Assembly (NCBI GenBank): GCA_025928185.1 | Contig: JAICKA010000005.1 | Coordinates: forward strand, 23,630-87,629 | Origin: Gemmatimonadaceae bacterium | GTDB lineage: Bacteria > Gemmatimonadota > Gemmatimonadetes > Gemmatimonadales > Gemmatimonadaceae | Length of the DNA stretch: 64,000 nt | Reading direction: 5' to 3' | Part shown: positions 33,908-42,814 of the stretch, in pieces | Position numbering within the stretch: position 1 is the stretch's first letter | Layout: each line of letters starts with the position of its first letter | Translations under genes and position numbers: made by a program | Notes under the pieces: model-generated | What the model saw: only the letters and a program-made list of their open reading frames with translations | Databases searched by the model: none | What the model was told of the DNA's origin: nothing

Positions 33908-35719
33908 TCACGCGCCGGTCACACCGTGCAGGATGCCGTTGCGGATCCGAACCGCCTTGGCGCTCGCCGCCGGATCGGGGTCGATCGTCACTTCGCCGGC
34001 GCCGAACTGCAGCCGCCCCGACAACGTCAACGTGGCCCCGTCTCGCCGCACGACGATCGCGAGCGGCGCGCCTTCCACCGACGCGCCATAGCGGGTACGC
34101 AGGCGCGTGCCGAAGTCCTGGTCGGTGATCGCCACGTCGCCGACGGACACCAGGTAGTCGCCGGCCTCCACGCCCGCGGCCGCGGCCGAGCCGCCGGCCT
34201 GCACGTTCGCCACGAGCACACCGGTTGAATCCTCGCGCGTCAGGACGCCCAGCCGCGGCACCCGCGGCTGATTCACCTTCATGCCGGCGAGCGCCAGCAC
34301 GCTGTCCCACGGAAAGGCGGCGCGGCCGTCGACGTAGCGCGATTCGAAATCGGCGAACGACTTGCCGCCCGCGGCGGCGCTCACGGCGTTCCACCAGTCC
34401 GCCGCGGTGAAGCCGCGCGCGTGCTCGTACGTCGCGCGGTACAACGAGCGCATCACGTCGTCGAGCGAATGCGTGTTGTCGCTGGCGTCGCGAATCAGAA
34501 TGTCCAGCGCCAGCCCGGCGAGCGAACCTTTGGGATAGTAGAGATACTCCGATCCGTCCACCGGCTGAATCCAGGTGTCGAGGGAGGCGTCCTGCAACGA
34601 CACCGCCGGTACGGCTTCGACCTGATTGATCTTGCCGGCCGCCAACGCATAGAAGCTCCGGTCGTCGATCACGCCGCCCCGCACCTCGGCGAGATCGGCG
34701 TAATAGTCCGTGACGCCCTCCGACACCCAGAGCCACGGCGTCGGCTGCGCGCGGTTGTACGCGTACGGCCACATGTCGGCGGGCCGCAGGCGCTTCACGT
34801 TCCACGAATGAAAGATCTCGTGCGCGTAGAGCGAGGGCTGGAACTCGCTGCCCACGTACGACGGCGCGAGCACGTCGACGTGCGAGCTCTGATGCTCCAG
34901 CCCACTCGCTCCGCCGAACGACGGATCGACGATCTCCATGACCGTGTAGCTCGTCCACGGCACCGTGCCGAACACCGCAATCTCCGGCGGAATGACGTGC
35001 TGCAACTGCCCCAACGCCAGTTGTCGCGCCTGACCGCTGACCGCGCCCGCGGGATACGTCGCGAAGCGGACGAACCGGCCGGCGGTCTGCACGCTGTCGA
35101 GATCGAACCGTCCGATGAAGAACGGCATGTCGACGAGATCGTGATAGCTGGCCGCGGTATAGATGTGCCGCACGGCGGTCGGCGTCATGCTCGTCGCCAC
35201 GCGCCACCCCGCATCCGTACGGATCATGACCGTCGACGCAAACGATGCAGGCTGCCCCTGCGGAAACAGGAACACATTCGTGCCGTTGACGAGCAGAAAG
35301 TCCGGCGTGCTCCACGACATCGCGTTGTCGAGCGTGTCCGCCACATACCGGAAGCTCACCCGGATCGACTTCGCGCCGGCGGGCCGGATACGCCACGTGT
35401 CGAAGTCGAGCTTGTCCCACGAGAGCTCGTGGCCGCCACTCGAGGCGTCGAGGCTGGACGCGTCGAAACCCGTGACCCAGCGCGAGAAGTTGCTGATCTC
35501 GTACGCGCCCGGCGTCCACGCCGGCAGCGACAGCAGCACGTTTGCCGTCCCGGCGGTCGTAAACGTCATCGAAACGTCTACGACCCGCAGCTCCGCCTGC
35601 GCTCGCGTGAAGGTGAGCTCGTAGCGAACGTCGTGAATCGGCGCCGACACGCTGTCGGCCGGCGGCGCGCCGGCGAGCAGGAGCGCGAGTGGAAGAGCGA
35701 GTGGAAACGGGAGAAGCAT
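33908..35719 (-). CDS. M61-family glycyl aminopeptidase with C-terminal PDZ
   Basis: 603 residues with a signal peptide (PLALPLALLLAGAPPADS). It has an N-terminal beta-sandwich (about 25-190) and a metalloprotease domain with the zinc motif HEIFH in LYAHEIFHSWNVKRLRP and downstream WVSEGVTDYY supplying the glutamate ligand. A C-terminal PDZ-like domain (about 500-590: GVLVANVQAGGSAAAAGV) closes the chain. This is the full M61 layout. It is a periplasmic peptidase. Its start abuts the 14-bp tandem repeat. Confidence 0.92.
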   Translation of the reverse strand: MLLPFPLALPLALLLAGAPPADSVSAPIHDVRYELTFTRAQAELRVVDVSMTFTTAGTANVLLSLPAWTPGAYEISNFSRWVTGFDASSLDASSGGHELSWDKLDFDTWRIRPAGAKSIRVSFRYVADTLDNAMSWSTPDFLLVNGTNVFLFPQGQPASFASTVMIRTDAGWRVATSMTPTAVRHIYTAASYHDLVDMPFFIGRFDLDSVQTAGRFVRFATYPAGAVSGQARQLALGQLQHVIPPEIAVFGTVPWTSYTVMEIVDPSFGGASGLEHQSSHVDVLAPSYVGSEFQPSLYAHEIFHSWNVKRLRPADMWPYAYNRAQPTPWLWVSEGVTDYYADLAEVRGGVIDDRSFYALAAGKINQVEAVPAVSLQDASLDTWIQPVDGSEYLYYPKGSLAGLALDILIRDASDNTHSLDDVMRSLYRATYEHARGFTAADWWNAVSAAAGGKSFADFESRYVDGRAAFPWDSVLALAGMKVNQPRVPRLGVLTREDSTGVLVANVQAGGSAAAAGVEAGDYLVSVGDVAITDQDFGTRLRTRYGASVEGAPLAIVVRRDGATLTLSGRLQFGAGEVTIDPDPAASAKAVRIRNGILHGVTGA

Positions 35720-35728
35720 GATTCCAGG

Positions 35729-35822
35729 TACTAGGTGCTGGGTACGAGGTGCTGGGTACTAGGTGCTGGGTACTAGGTGCTGGGTCGTGGGTCCTGGGGA
35801 CCAGGTACTAGTTGCCAGGCAC
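35729..35822. repeat. 14-bp tandem repeat (TACTAGGTGCTGGG)
   Basis: Five head-to-tail units at 35729-35798; the first, third and fourth are identical, the second has one change and the fifth is diverged. A degenerate tail (GGTACTAGTTGCCAGGCACTAG) follows. It lies between the divergent M61 and TonB-plug genes and shares CTAGTTGCCAG with the inverted repeat at 27539-27674. Confidence 0.85.
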
Positions 35823-35903
35823 TAGCGACTATATCGTGCAGACGACCCATCGGGCCGGGGAGTCATTTCCTGCGCAGCGGTCGAGGGACACCGGGAGGCC
35901 GGC

Positions 35904-36674
35904 ATGAGAGAACGCGAATGGAAGCGACGCCTTGCCGTCGTGATCGGCGGCGCGTCGATGCTGGCACTCCGGGCCGCACTGATGCATGCCCAGGGAATTC
36001 ACATCATCCAGGGCACCGTCACGGGACTCGTCCACGATGATGAAGGCAAGCCGATCGCTGGCGTCGAAGTTTCGGCACTCGAGCGTGCCGCGCCCGTACG
36101 CACCGACACCGCCGGCCGGTTCATCATCGACAGCGTCAACTCCGGATCGCTCGCGTTGCGCTTTCGGCACCTCGCCTTCGAGCCCGTCGTGCTCAACGTG
36201 GAAGTGCCGCCCGCGGACACGGCCGACGTGGACGTGACGCTGAGCATCATCGCCCACCGGCTTACCGGAGTCATCGTTCAGGAGAACGCCCGGCAGCTCC
36301 GGTCGCTCGCCGACTTCAACGCTCGCCGAAAACGCGGCGTGGGTCACTTCATCACGCGCTACGAGATCGAGCAGCGGCATCCCATGCTGCTCAGCGACAT
36401 GGTGCGCATGGTCCCTGGCGCCATCCTGACGCCCAGCTTCGGCGGCCGAGCCTTCCTCCACTTCGCCCGCAACGGCCGGGCGCGCTGCCCGCCGCAATAC
36501 TTCGTGGACGGCATCGAAGTCACCGGCTACAACATCGACGACATGCCGCCGGGCGACGTCGAAGGGATCGAGCTCTACGCCGGCACCACGGGCGTTCCGC
36601 CACAGTACAACAGGCCGTTCGGCAACACGGAGTGCGGCACGGTCCTCATCTGGACTCGAATCCCCGGCGTGTAG
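35904..36674 (+). CDS. Exported protein with carboxypeptidase-regulatory-like and TonB-plug-like domains
   Basis: 256 residues with a leader (LAVVIGGASMLALRAALMHAQG). A CarboxypepD_reg-like beta domain (about 38-115: GTVTGLVHDDEGKPIAGVEV, then TDTAGRFIIDSV) is followed by a plug-like segment: LLSDMVRMVPGAI, CPPQYFVDGIEV, IEGIELYAGTTG-like residues and CGTVLIWTR. It stops there, with no beta-barrel. TonB receptors of this type are normally 700-1000 residues, so this is a stand-alone plug-type protein. Two cysteines may pair. Confidence 0.78.
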   Translation: MREREWKRRLAVVIGGASMLALRAALMHAQGIHIIQGTVTGLVHDDEGKPIAGVEVSALERAAPVRTDTAGRFIIDSVNSGSLALRFRHLAFEPVVLNVEVPPADTADVDVTLSIIAHRLTGVIVQENARQLRSLADFNARRKRGVGHFITRYEIEQRHPMLLSDMVRMVPGAILTPSFGGRAFLHFARNGRARCPPQYFVDGIEVTGYNIDDMPPGDVEGIELYAGTTGVPPQYNRPFGNTECGTVLIWTRIPGV

Positions 36675-36791
36675 CGCTGTCAGCAGGCCGGAATCGCCAC
36701 AACCGGCAAGAAATTCCTCGGTTGCGTCCGTGTACGCGCCGTATATTGCCTCACGGAAGTTGGACGCACCCGAAGAATTCAGGCCGGGTTA

Positions 36792-37223
36792 ATGTTGACC
36801 ACCAACGACGCGATCAGCGAACACTACCCATGGCTCACCGCCGACCGGCTCACCCGGGTGCGCGCGGTGCTGCTCGCGTTGACGCTGTTCTTCGGGCTGG
36901 CGGTCTACGTCTTTCACACCCTCGGCGCCTCGCACCTCGCGAATCCCGTCATGGTGCGCAAGCTGCGCGGACTTGGCGTCCTCACCTGGATCTACGCGCT
37001 CGTCCAGATGATCGATCTCCGGTTCTATAACAGCCGCTGGATCCGTCGCCGTCGCGAGTCGAGCGGCATCCCGGACAGTCTGCACGGCTGGCTCTTCGGC
37101 CAGATGCTCGCGCTGTTCGGGATCGTTTATTACGGAATGACGGAAGACCTCCGCTGGTACGTCGCCGGCCTGATCCTCCTCGGCCTGAGCTTTCTCGCAT
37201 TCCCCATTCGTCGCGCGCGCTGA
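36792..37223 (+). CDS. Small membrane protein, unknown
   Basis: 143 residues with four hydrophobic segments (AVLLALTLFFGLAVYVFHTL, LTWIYALVQMIDL, LFGQMLALFGIVYYG, VAGLILLGLSFLAF) and positively charged loops (SRWIRRRRES). No family recognised. TATATT at 36749 may be a -10 element. It stands alone between the TonB-plug protein and the M42 peptidase. Confidence 0.65.
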   Translation: MLTTNDAISEHYPWLTADRLTRVRAVLLALTLFFGLAVYVFHTLGASHLANPVMVRKLRGLGVLTWIYALVQMIDLRFYNSRWIRRRRESSGIPDSLHGWLFGQMLALFGIVYYGMTEDLRWYVAGLILLGLSFLAFPIRRAR

Positions 37224-37342
37224 GCACTCGTGCTCGGCAGATTGTGATGGACGCCGCAACGCTGTGCGGCCTTCCCTCACGCTCCGATCTGCGGTAGGAT
37301 TTCCGGTCCGTTCGGATCGCCGTTGACCCCTGCCCTCACAAC

Positions 37343-38413
37343 ATGCTGAGCCCGTCTTCGCTCGCTTTTCTGAAGCGCCTGCTCGATACCCCGGCACCCT
37401 CCGGCTTTGAAGGGCCCGCTGCTCGAGTCTGGCGCGAGGAAGCCTCGACGTTCGCCGATCGCGTGACCACCGACGTCGCAGGCAACAGCATGGCGGAGAT
37501 CAACCCTGGCGGTTCGCCGACGATCATGCTCGATGGCCACATCGACGAGATCGGGCTGATCGTGCAGTACATCGACGACGACGGCTACATCTATCCATCA
37601 GCGGTCGGTGGGTGGGACCCGCAAGTGCTCGTCGGGCAGCGCATTCGCTTTCTTGGGCGCGGCGGCGATGTGCTCGGTGTGATCGGCAAGAAGCCGATTC
37701 ACCTCATGAAGCCGTCCGATCGCGAGCAGGCGTCCAAGCTCACCGAGCTGTGGGTCGACATCGGCGCCTCGTCGAAAGCAGAGGCGGAAGGCCGGCTCGC
37801 CGTCGGCGATCCCGGCGTGATCGACTCCAAGTCGATCGACTTTCCGAACAACATGCTCGTGTCGCGGTCGATCGACGATCGCATCGGCGCGTTCACGGTG
37901 CTCGAGGCATTGCGCCGCTATGCGCAAAATCCCGGACCGGCGCGGCTCGTCGCGGCCGCCACGTCGCAGGAAGAGATTGCCTGGCACGGTGGCGGCGCGC
38001 TGATCTGCACGAACTGCGTCAATCCGCAGGTCGCCATCGTCGTCGACGTCACGTTCGCCACCGACCATCCGGGCGTCGAGAAAAAGGAGATCGGCGATCA
38101 TCGCATCGGCGGCGGTCCGGTGCTGAGCCGCGGCGCCGTCGTGTCGCCTGTGGTGTTCGAGCTGCTGCGCGCCGCGGCCGAGCGGCAGAGCATCAAGCAT
38201 TCGGTTCACGCGGTGGGACGCGATACGGGCACCAACGCCGACGCCATCCACATCGCGCGGGAGGGCGTCGCGACGGGTCTCGTGTCGATCCCGAATCGCT
38301 ACATGCACTCGCCGAACGAGCTGGTGAGTCTCGAGGACGTGGACAAGACGGCGGCGCTGATCGCCGAAACCTGCCGCGCGATCACCGACAAGACGGACCT
38401 CACGGCCCGCTGA
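37343..38413 (+). CDS. M42-family aminopeptidase
   Basis: 356 residues, full length. Di-metal ligands are visible as His/Asp in DGHIDEIG, the bridging Asp in SRSIDDRIG, catalytic Glu-Glu in TSQEEIAWHGG, Asp in VVDVTFATDHP, and His in RYMHSPNE. TPAPSGFEGPA near the start is the conserved lead-in. It is a cytoplasmic tetrahedral-type aminopeptidase acting on peptides released by proteolysis. Confidence 0.92.
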   Translation: MLSPSSLAFLKRLLDTPAPSGFEGPAARVWREEASTFADRVTTDVAGNSMAEINPGGSPTIMLDGHIDEIGLIVQYIDDDGYIYPSAVGGWDPQVLVGQRIRFLGRGGDVLGVIGKKPIHLMKPSDREQASKLTELWVDIGASSKAEAEGRLAVGDPGVIDSKSIDFPNNMLVSRSIDDRIGAFTVLEALRRYAQNPGPARLVAAATSQEEIAWHGGGALICTNCVNPQVAIVVDVTFATDHPGVEKKEIGDHRIGGGPVLSRGAVVSPVVFELLRAAAERQSIKHSVHAVGRDTGTNADAIHIAREGVATGLVSIPNRYMHSPNELVSLEDVDKTAALIAETCRAITDKTDLTAR

Positions 38414-38452
38414 GCGCCGCCGCGCGGCGTTGACAGAGCGGATCGGGCGGCG

Positions 38453-39364
38453 GTGTCGCTTCACCTCTGGTCGAGCGCGGCGTTCTCCTTTCCGCTGCCG
38501 AGCGGACACCGGTTTCCGATCACGAAGTACGCCATGCTGCGCGATGCGGTGGTCGCGGAAGGCATCGTGCCGCCGGAAGCCGTCCACGAACCGGCCGCCG
38601 TCCGTCGCGACGATCTGCTGCTCGTCCACACCGCGGATTACGTCGACCGATTCACGCGCGGACAACTGACGCGCGACGAGGAGCGGCGCATTGGGCTGCC
38701 GTGGTCGGAGGCGCTCGTCGAGCGATCGTATCGGTCGACCGGCGGTACGTGCGAGGCGGCGCGCCACGCGCTGCGACACGGCATCGCGATGAATCTCTCC
38801 GGGGGCACGCATCACGCATTCGCGGATCACGGCGAGGGCTTCTGCGTGTTCAACGACGTCGCGGTCGCGATCCGTACGCTCCAGCGCGACGCGCACATCG
38901 CACGCGCGGCGATCGTCGATCTCGACGTGCATCAGGGCAATGGCACGCACGCCATCTTCGCCGACGACGATTCCGTGTACACCTTCAGCATGCACGGCGG
39001 CCGGAATTATCCGTTTCATAAAGTCGCCGGCCGACTCGACGTCGAGCTGGATGACGGCATCAGCGATGATGACTACCTCGCCCAACTTTCGGCGACACTG
39101 CCGCGCGTACTCGCCGACGCGCGGCCGGACGTCGTGTTCTATCTCGCCGGCGCCGATCCGCACGAGCACGATCGACTGGGTCGACTTCGCATGACCTTCG
39201 ACGGTCTGTCGCGCCGCGACGCGCTGGTGCTGGAGCAGTGCCGTGAAGTCGGATTTCCAGTGGTAGTCGTGATCGGCGGCGGCTACGGGCAGCCGATCGA
39301 GGATACGGTGCGGGTCCACGTGAACACGGCTCGAATCGCATCGCGTTGGGCGCGGTCGGGATAG
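38453..39364 (+). CDS. Histone-deacetylase-family hydrolase (acetoin utilisation/acetylpolyamine type)
   Basis: 303 residues from a GTG. Zinc and catalytic residues of the class I/II deacetylase fold are present: tandem His in GGTHHAFADHGEG, Asp/His in VDLDVHQGNGT, Asp in AGADPHEHD and the Tyr of GGGYGQP. It opens with the family segment PLPSGHRFPITKYAML. The substrate could be acetylated lysine, polyamine or another acetylated small molecule. It is followed within 10 bp by a hydrolase gene. Confidence 0.9.
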   Translation: MSLHLWSSAAFSFPLPSGHRFPITKYAMLRDAVVAEGIVPPEAVHEPAAVRRDDLLLVHTADYVDRFTRGQLTRDEERRIGLPWSEALVERSYRSTGGTCEAARHALRHGIAMNLSGGTHHAFADHGEGFCVFNDVAVAIRTLQRDAHIARAAIVDLDVHQGNGTHAIFADDDSVYTFSMHGGRNYPFHKVAGRLDVELDDGISDDDYLAQLSATLPRVLADARPDVVFYLAGADPHEHDRLGRLRMTFDGLSRRDALVLEQCREVGFPVVVVIGGGYGQPIEDTVRVHVNTARIASRWARSG

Positions 39365-39373
39365 CTTGTCTGC

Positions 39374-40261
39374 ATGCCGCCCATTCCGCCGCCACGCGCC
39401 TCCGGATACACCGAAACCACCGACGTGCCGCTCTACTGGGCGGCGTATGGACCGCGCGGCGCGCCCACGCTGCTCGTGCTGCACGGCGGCCCGGGCGCGC
39501 ACCACGATTATCTGCTCCCGCAGATGCTGGCACTCGCGGACGACTATGAGTTGCTGTTCTACGATCAGCGCGGCGGCGGCCGCTCGAAGACCGATGATCG
39601 TGCGCCGATCTCCTGGGAGACGCACGTCAACGATCTCGCGCTCGTGGTCGCCGAGCTGGAGGTCGATCCGCTGTCGCTCGTCGGGTACTCGTGGGGCGGA
39701 CTGCTCGCGCTGCTGTATTCGATCGAAGCGGCGGCTGGGCGCGTCTCGCCGATGCCCGATCGACTGGTGCTCATCGACCCCGCACCGGTGACGCGCGCCT
39801 ACCGCGCCGAGTTCGAGCGCGAATTCGCGCGCCGCCAATCCGGCGCCGATGTGGCGCGGTTGCGCGCCGAGCTCGCAGCCTCGGATCTTCGCGAGCGCGA
39901 TCCCGATGCGTACCGGCAGCGTGCGTTCGAGCTCAGTGTCGCCGGCTACTTCGCCGATCCCGCGGCCACGCACGATCTCACGCCGTTCCGCGTCACCGGT
40001 CGCGTGCAGCAGTCCGTGTGGGACAGCCTCGGCGATTACAACCTCCTCAAACCCGGGGCGCTGGACACAGTCAAGCTGCCGGCGCTCGTGCTGCACGGCC
40101 GACAGGACCCGATCCCGCTCGCATCGTCCACTGCCGCGGCGGCCGCGCTTGGCGCGCGCCTGGTGCCGATCGACGGCGCCGGTCACGTGCCGTACGTCGA
40201 ACAGCCCGCCGCACTGTTCGCTGCCATTCGCGAGTTTCTTCACACATCGGCCTCGGACTGA
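39374..40261 (+). CDS. Alpha/beta hydrolase, proline-iminopeptidase-like (S33)
   Basis: 295 residues. The oxyanion motif HGGPGAHHDY (about 37-46), the nucleophile elbow GYSWGG, the acid in LHGRQDPI and the histidine in GAGHVPYVEQP complete the triad. FYDQRGGGRS is typical of S33 peptidases. No signal peptide. It starts 10 bp after the deacetylase gene and is probably co-transcribed. Substrate unassigned. Confidence 0.87.
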   Translation: MPPIPPPRASGYTETTDVPLYWAAYGPRGAPTLLVLHGGPGAHHDYLLPQMLALADDYELLFYDQRGGGRSKTDDRAPISWETHVNDLALVVAELEVDPLSLVGYSWGGLLALLYSIEAAAGRVSPMPDRLVLIDPAPVTRAYRAEFEREFARRQSGADVARLRAELAASDLRERDPDAYRQRAFELSVAGYFADPAATHDLTPFRVTGRVQQSVWDSLGDYNLLKPGALDTVKLPALVLHGRQDPIPLASSTAAAAALGARLVPIDGAGHVPYVEQPAALFAAIREFLHTSASD

Positions 40262-40337
40262 ACGACCGGCGAATGCTCGGCTCCGGCCAGCCTGACCACC
40301 CTTGCGGCCCGTGCCTTTTCGCTGTTAGCTGTTGCAC

Positions 40338-40793
40338 ATGCCGAGTCCGGACACCGCCACGCAAGCGCAGATCGGCGTCGTCGAACAGCACGGGCGAAAG
40401 TACAGCGTCGCCTGCCGCATCGCGTTCGATGGCATCGAGTATGTGGGTCGACTGTGGTTCACTCCCGATGGCGGACGCGAAGGTGGTCTTCCGGATCGCG
40501 CCGCGATACCGGGCCGCACTCGCGACGAAGTGCTCGAGTTCGCGCGTCGCCTGACGCCGCACGATCTCGAGCTGCGCCACCGCCGCGCACTCGCTGAGAA
40601 GCGACGGTTCATGGAGCTGCGCGCCGTGACCGAGGACATCCTGACGAAGATCCGCTATCTGAATCAGATCGCGATCTCGGTGAGGGATGGGTTGCTCGAC
40701 AAGGAAGGCGCGGCGCAGGAGATCGAGCTCACCGAGCATCAGCTCCACGATTGCGTCAAGCGGCTCCGGCACGCCGCTGGCGTCGAGAGCTAG
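40338..40793 (+). CDS. Conserved-looking soluble protein, unknown
   Basis: 151 residues from the ATG at 40338. An N-terminal beta region (HGRKYSVACRIAFDG, YVGRLWF) is followed by charged helices (HRRALAEKRRFMELRAVTED, EIELTEHQLHDCVKRLRHAA) that may coil. There is no membrane helix or catalytic motif that I recognise. Codon use is like its neighbours. Repeat-type DNA begins just after its stop. Confidence 0.6.
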   Translation: MPSPDTATQAQIGVVEQHGRKYSVACRIAFDGIEYVGRLWFTPDGGREGGLPDRAAIPGRTRDEVLEFARRLTPHDLELRHRRALAEKRRFMELRAVTEDILTKIRYLNQIAISVRDGLLDKEGAAQEIELTEHQLHDCVKRLRHAAGVES

Positions 40794-40838
40794 CGCCACC
40801 GATCGCGGAACCCTGATTGCGCAGATCAGGCAATAGCG

Positions 40839-41060
40839 GCCGCTGATTGCGCAGATGAACGGTGATTTTTCGCGGGAATTGCCGATCACCGGGGCCGTGC
40901 AGCGCAATACTGCTGCTGCAAGCGGCACCCGCCCGTTTCCTTTAATACATCATTGTAGCCCGACGCATTCACACCAGTGCAGTCCAGCTTTTTGATCTGC
41001 GTTCATCTGCGTTCGTCTGCGGCCTCCACCTGCTGCGTTCATCGGCGTTCATCTGCGGCC
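40839..41060. repeat. Inverted GCAGATGAACG / CGTTCATCTGC repeats between genes
   Basis: Left units GATTGCGCAGATCAG and GATTGCGCAGATGAACGGTGAT (to about 40866) are mirrored by right units at 40994-41060 (ATCTGCGTTCATCTGC, GTTCGTCTGCGGCC, GTTCATCTGCGGCC). The middle, 40867-40993, has no reading frame I can support. A related pair flanks the small broken gene at 63570. Confidence 0.6.
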
Positions 41061-41074
41061 GATAGCAGCCGCCC

Positions 41075-42805
41075 ATGATCGATTCGCGGACTGCGGCTCA
41101 CGTCTTGACGCGGATCGCGGCGTACCTCGAGCTCGCCGGCGAGAACTCCTTCAAGTGCCGCGCGTATCTCGGCGCCGCCAAGGCGCTGCGCGCGCTCGAC
41201 GCCGACGATCTGGCGCCGCTCCACGCGTCGGGCGAGCTGCGGTCGCTGCGCGGTCTGGGACCGGCGACGCTCTCGGTAGTGCGCGATCTGATCGAGACCG
41301 GCGAATCGCGCTACCTGGAGCAGTTGCGCGAATCCACACCCGAGGGGCTGCTTGACATGCTCGCGGTCGCCGGCATGACGCCGGCGCGCATCCATCAGGT
41401 GCATGAGGAATTGCACATCGAGACCGTCGAGCAGCTCGAGGCCGCGGCGCGCGATGGCACGCTCAGCAAGTTGAAGAAGGTCGGGCCGAAGACGGCGGCC
41501 AGGATTCTCGACGGCATCGCCGCGGCGCGCGAGCATGGGTCGCTCAGGCTCTATCATCATGTGCTCATCGAAGCACGACAGCTGCTCGCCGCGGTCGGCA
41601 GCAACCCAGGTGTGCTTCGCGCCGAGCTGTCGGGCGATCTGCGTCGTCGCGCGGAAGTCGTCGGCCGCATCGATATCGTCGCGGCGTGCAGCGGCGATCC
41701 GGCCGCGGTCATGCGCTCGTTCGCCCGCGTGCCCGGCGTGCGATCGGCCGAGGAGAGCGGCACGAGCGTATCGATTTACTTCGTCGACGGCGCGCACCTG
41801 CAGCTCACGTGCGTGGAGCCCGTGCGCTTCGGCGCGGCGCTCTGGCGCACCACGGGCAACGACGCGCACGTGGCGAGCGTCACCGAGCGGCTGCTCGCGC
41901 GCGGCGTTGCGGTCAGCGACGACAGCCTCCATGGCGAGCGCGGCACGGTCGTGCCGACGCCCGAGGAGCACGAGGTCTACGCCGCCGCCGGCCTCGCCGT
42001 CGTTCCGCCCGAGTTGCGTGAAGGTTTCGATGAAGTCGACGCGGCCGCCGACGGCCGATTGCCCGCGCTCGTGACGGACGGCGACATTCGCGGCGTGCTG
42101 CATTGCCACTCCAACTATTCGGATGGCAAGGAGAGCATCGCCGCGATGGCCCGCGCCGCGCAGATGCGCGGGTGGAGCTACATCGGCATCACCGATCACT
42201 CGCAAGCGGCGTTCTACGCCGGCGGATTGACGCGCGAACGCGTGCTCGAGCAGCACGAGGAGATCGACGCCGTGAATGGGACGCTGAGCGGCATTCGCGT
42301 GCTCAAGGGCATCGAGGCGGACATCCTCGCCGACGGCCAGCTCGATTACGACGACGACCTGCTCGACCGCTTCGAGTTCGTCGTCGGGTCGATCCATTCG
42401 CGATTCACGATGGATCGCGAGACCATGACGGCGCGCGTGCTGCGCGCCCTCGACGATCCGCATTTGACCATTCTTGCCCATCCCACCGGCCGCCTGCTGC
42501 TCGGCCGGACCGGCTACGCCCTCGACATCGACGCGGTGCTGGAGAAGGCCGCCGCGAACGGCGTGGCCGTGGAGCTCAACGCCGATCCGCACCGGCTCGA
42601 CCTCGACTGGCGACACCTGCGCCGCGCCAAATCCCTCGGAGTTCCGATCGAGATCGGCCCGGATGCGCACTCCGCCACGGGGCTCGACAACGTGGCGTTC
42701 GGCGTCGGCATCGCCCGCAAAGGCTGGCTCGAGGCGGCCGACGTCCTCAACACGCGCGACGCGGGCGGCATTCTCGAGTTCGCGCGCCGCAGACGCGGAA
42801 GTTAA
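41075..42805 (+). CDS. polX: PolX-family protein with PHP phosphoesterase; polymerase site degenerate
   Basis: 576 residues in the bacterial PolX order: helix-hairpin-helix region (RGLGPATLSVV about 59-69, VGPKTAARIL about 136-145), polymerase palm (about 175-310), PHP domain (about 335-570). The PHP metal ligands are complete (His343, His345, Asp350, Asp374, His375, Glu414, His441, His469, Asp530, His532). In the palm, the usual GS-x-RR is SGDLRR, the GDID catalytic pair reads GRID (Arg198, Asp200), and the third aspartate position is Gln243 in LQLTC. So exonuclease/phosphoesterase activity is expected and polymerisation is doubtful. It is 9 bp upstream of nth. Confidence 0.88.
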   Translation: MIDSRTAAHVLTRIAAYLELAGENSFKCRAYLGAAKALRALDADDLAPLHASGELRSLRGLGPATLSVVRDLIETGESRYLEQLRESTPEGLLDMLAVAGMTPARIHQVHEELHIETVEQLEAAARDGTLSKLKKVGPKTAARILDGIAAAREHGSLRLYHHVLIEARQLLAAVGSNPGVLRAELSGDLRRRAEVVGRIDIVAACSGDPAAVMRSFARVPGVRSAEESGTSVSIYFVDGAHLQLTCVEPVRFGAALWRTTGNDAHVASVTERLLARGVAVSDDSLHGERGTVVPTPEEHEVYAAAGLAVVPPELREGFDEVDAAADGRLPALVTDGDIRGVLHCHSNYSDGKESIAAMARAAQMRGWSYIGITDHSQAAFYAGGLTRERVLEQHEEIDAVNGTLSGIRVLKGIEADILADGQLDYDDDLLDRFEFVVGSIHSRFTMDRETMTARVLRALDDPHLTILAHPTGRLLLGRTGYALDIDAVLEKAAANGVAVELNADPHRLDLDWRHLRRAKSLGVPIEIGPDAHSATGLDNVAFGVGIARKGWLEAADVLNTRDAGGILEFARRRRGS

Positions 42806-42814
42806 AGAACACAA

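Noticed and set aside
37598..40243. Very long open minus-strand frame (881 codons) over the M42, deacetylase and hydrolase genes
   Set aside because: It lies antisense to three genes with intact catalytic motifs; its translation is Arg/His-rich with no domain, a GC-rich shadow.
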